From: a virus
Length of the DNA stretch: 22,130 bases
IMG/VR virus record: IMGVR_UViG_3300050821_003624
Location: 1 to 22,130 of that record
Strand: one strand, 5' to 3'
Both the position numbers and the translations under genes were made by a program. Positions 21,176-22,130 of this stretch are shown one piece after another (position 1 is the first letter of the stretch; each line of letters opens with the position of its first letter). Under the pieces are notes generated by a model that was not told the origin of the DNA, searched no databases, and saw nothing but the letters and a program-made list of their open reading frames with translations.

Positions 21176-21467
21176 AACCATGGCTAAAATGACGTTTGCT
21201 TTTATTTGCAAAAACTGTGGAGAGACATGGTATGCCACAGCTATCGAACTTAACCATGAAGACTCTCCTACCGAAATGTGTCCCGGGTGTGAAAATCAAT
21301 TTTGCCACCCTTGTTTTCGAAGACATGATTGCTATTTTCACGAAGCGGAGTCTGTTGATTGTATGGGATGCGGTAAAGAAATTCTAATCGATGAAAAGAA
21401 TAGGCCAGCGATTATTGAAGGGGACCCTTATTGCTTGAAATGCGCTACAAAAGAGATTAAAGAATGA
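21126..21467 (+). CDS. Zinc-ribbon-rich small protein
   Basis: The ATG at 21126 has GGAGG nine bases upstream and lies 50 bases inside the previous gene; an ATG at 21180 without a good site is the alternative. The 113-residue product has eleven cysteines: pairs at 28/31, 52/55, 60/63, 79/82 and 103/106, plus Cys69, with histidines between (RHDCYFHEAE). This suggests two or three zinc sites. No enzyme core is seen. A nucleic-acid or protein adaptor is likely; it shares an operon with a DNA-binding protein. Confidence 0.75.
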   Translation: MNVIPLNQMRRSSLPNRTMAKMTFAFICKNCGETWYATAIELNHEDSPTEMCPGCENQFCHPCFRRHDCYFHEAESVDCMGCGKEILIDEKNRPAIIEGDPYCLKCATKEIKE

Positions 21468-21574
21468 GTGAATTTCTATGGGGTTGGTGTTCCGCGGTCA
21501 TGGGATTTGTTGTCTTTCTTTGCATCATTCTTTTTTTTTATGAGATTCATATCGAACGGGAGAAAAAAGAGTGA
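21464..21574 (+). CDS. 36-residue one-helix membrane protein
   Basis: Starts in an ATGA overlap with the zinc-ribbon gene. The 36 residues are MSEFLWGW, one membrane helix (CSAVMGFVVFLCIILFFY) and a charged end (EIHIEREKKE). It looks like the first gene of the rightward operon at 17518 in shape (helix, then EIxxxK), though the sequences differ. Its stop overlaps a GTG start. Function unknown. Confidence 0.6.
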   Translation: MSEFLWGWCSAVMGFVVFLCIILFFYEIHIEREKKE

Positions 21575-21693
21575 ACTGGTTTTTGATTCTTAAATTTGTT
21601 GCGTGTTTTATTACTGGATTTTATATCGCTCATCTTTTTATCGAATTGCGAATACTTTATAAAAAAAATAGGAGGCCACCTTCATGGCATTAA
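21571..21693 (+). CDS. 40-residue one-helix membrane protein
   Basis: A GTG start inside a GTGA overlap, so translation is coupled. The 40 residues start with a membrane helix (WFLILKFVACFITGFYIAHL) and end basic (RILYKKNRRPPSWH). Its last ten codons carry the AGGAGG site of the following gene. Like its neighbour, it may be one of a pair of small membrane proteins; function unknown. Confidence 0.55.
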   Translation: MNWFLILKFVACFITGFYIAHLFIELRILYKKNRRPPSWH

Positions 21694-21998
21694 TAAAAGG
21701 GAATAAAATGAAAAAAGATAGACATGTAATTATACGAACATATTCAGCCGGGGTTTTTGCGGGAACGCTTGAAAGTAGAAACGGAAAGGAAGCGGTCTTA
21801 TCGAAATCTCGACGTATCTGGTATTGGTCTGGGGCTGCGAGCTTATCCCAGTTGGCGATGGAAGGCACTTCCGATCCGGTCAATTGTAAATTTCCTTGCA
21901 TTGTTGATCGCACCGAGTTAACGGAAGTAATTGAAATTATCGATATGACCTCAAAGGCTTATGATTCTGTGATGGCGGTTCCGATATGGGAAAAATAG
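21684..21998 (+). CDS. DUF6948-like phage protein
   Basis: A 104-residue protein with AGGAGG nine bases before the ATG; an in-frame ATG at 21708 with AAGGG is another possible start. The motifs VIIRTYSAGVFAGTLESR, RRIWYWSGAASLSQLAMEGT and NCKFPCIVDRTELTEVIEII match the DUF6948 pattern that I know from many phages. The family has no known function; it is small, globular and soluble. The stop codon's last G is the first base of the terminal G-rich repeat. Confidence 0.85.
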   Translation: MALIKGNKMKKDRHVIIRTYSAGVFAGTLESRNGKEAVLSKSRRIWYWSGAASLSQLAMEGTSDPVNCKFPCIVDRTELTEVIEIIDMTSKAYDSVMAVPIWEK

Positions 21999-22130
21999 GG
22001 TCCGGGGACGGGTCCGGGGACGGGTCCGGGTCCGGGTACGGGTACGGGTCCGGGTACGGGTACGGGTCCGGGTACGGGTCCGGGTCCGGGGACGGGTCCG
22101 GGTCCGGGTACGGGTACGGGTCCGGGTACG
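21998..22130. repeat. GGGNNC hexamer tandem repeat, open at the window end
   Basis: Twenty-two consecutive 6-bp units plus one base: eleven GGGTCC, eight GGGTAC and three GGGGAC. Each unit supplies a GGG run, so the plus strand can form G-quadruplexes. A higher-order pattern is visible: units 4-10 (22016-22057) and 16-22 (22088-22129) are identical, 72 bases apart. It begins exactly at the stop codon of the preceding gene and runs to the window edge. Confidence 0.95.

Noticed and set aside
21998-22130. Telomere or CRISPR reading of the G-rich repeat
   Set aside because: No spacers, and the units vary in two positions; a true telomere cannot be claimed without proof that the molecule ends here.

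Overview
The window is a piece of a tailed bacteriophage (Caudoviricetes) or a closely related prophage, probably with a short, podovirus-type tail. The evidence is a compact virion block on the minus strand: large terminase, portal, scaffold, a major capsid protein of the SU10-like (DUF5309) family, a Gp4/gp11-like head-tail adaptor, a nozzle-like protein and a histidine-rich tail fibre. Shine-Dalgarno sites are strong and sigma70-type promoters are visible, so the host is a bacterium; nothing in the sequence fixes which one. No integrase, replication gene, tRNA or host gene was seen, and both ends are open: the tail-fibre gene runs off the left edge and a G-rich hexamer repeat runs off the right edge. 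The window is therefore an incomplete genome.

Layout. (1) 1-13706, minus strand, read right to left: TerL, portal, a small protein, scaffold, major capsid protein, a hairpin, a small virion-block protein, two glycosyltransferases (GT-A type then GT-B type), adaptor, a fibre-like protein with a signal peptide, two small structural candidates, nozzle, a Cys-rich protein and the tail fibre. Most junctions overlap by 4 bases or less, as in one long transcript. (2) 13769-16850, minus strand: about ten small, mostly unknown genes between TerL and a likely small terminase, including a DUF6496-like protein and a tandem-repeat acidic protein. (3) 16850-17518: a divergent control region with facing-away promoters and uncertain Cys-rich leader ORFs. 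(4) 17518-19864, plus strand: a coupled chain of very small membrane and Cys-rich proteins, a two-helix membrane protein and a papain-like cysteine protease. (5) 19861-20540: a mostly non-coding stretch with a promoter, two strong tandem terminator-like hairpins (candidate small RNA), one tiny Cys-rich ORF and a GC-rich dyad region. (6) 20552-21998: a small minus-strand gene facing away from a ribbon-helix-helix regulator, which leads an operon of a zinc-ribbon protein, two one-helix membrane proteins and a DUF6948-like protein. (7) 21998-22130: 22 units of a GGGNNC hexamer.

How it works together. The minus-strand transcript, probably started near 17380, supplies DNA packaging and virion parts; the two glycosyltransferases in its middle suggest that a virion or host-surface component is sugar-modified. 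The plus-strand genes look like early or host-takeover functions, possibly including lysis: no classical endolysin is present here, and the papain-like protease next to membrane proteins is the only lysis-like candidate. The most unusual points are that protease, the candidate small RNA, the large set of Cys-rich and one-helix microproteins, the signal peptide on a fibre-like protein, and the G4-prone repeat at the right end.
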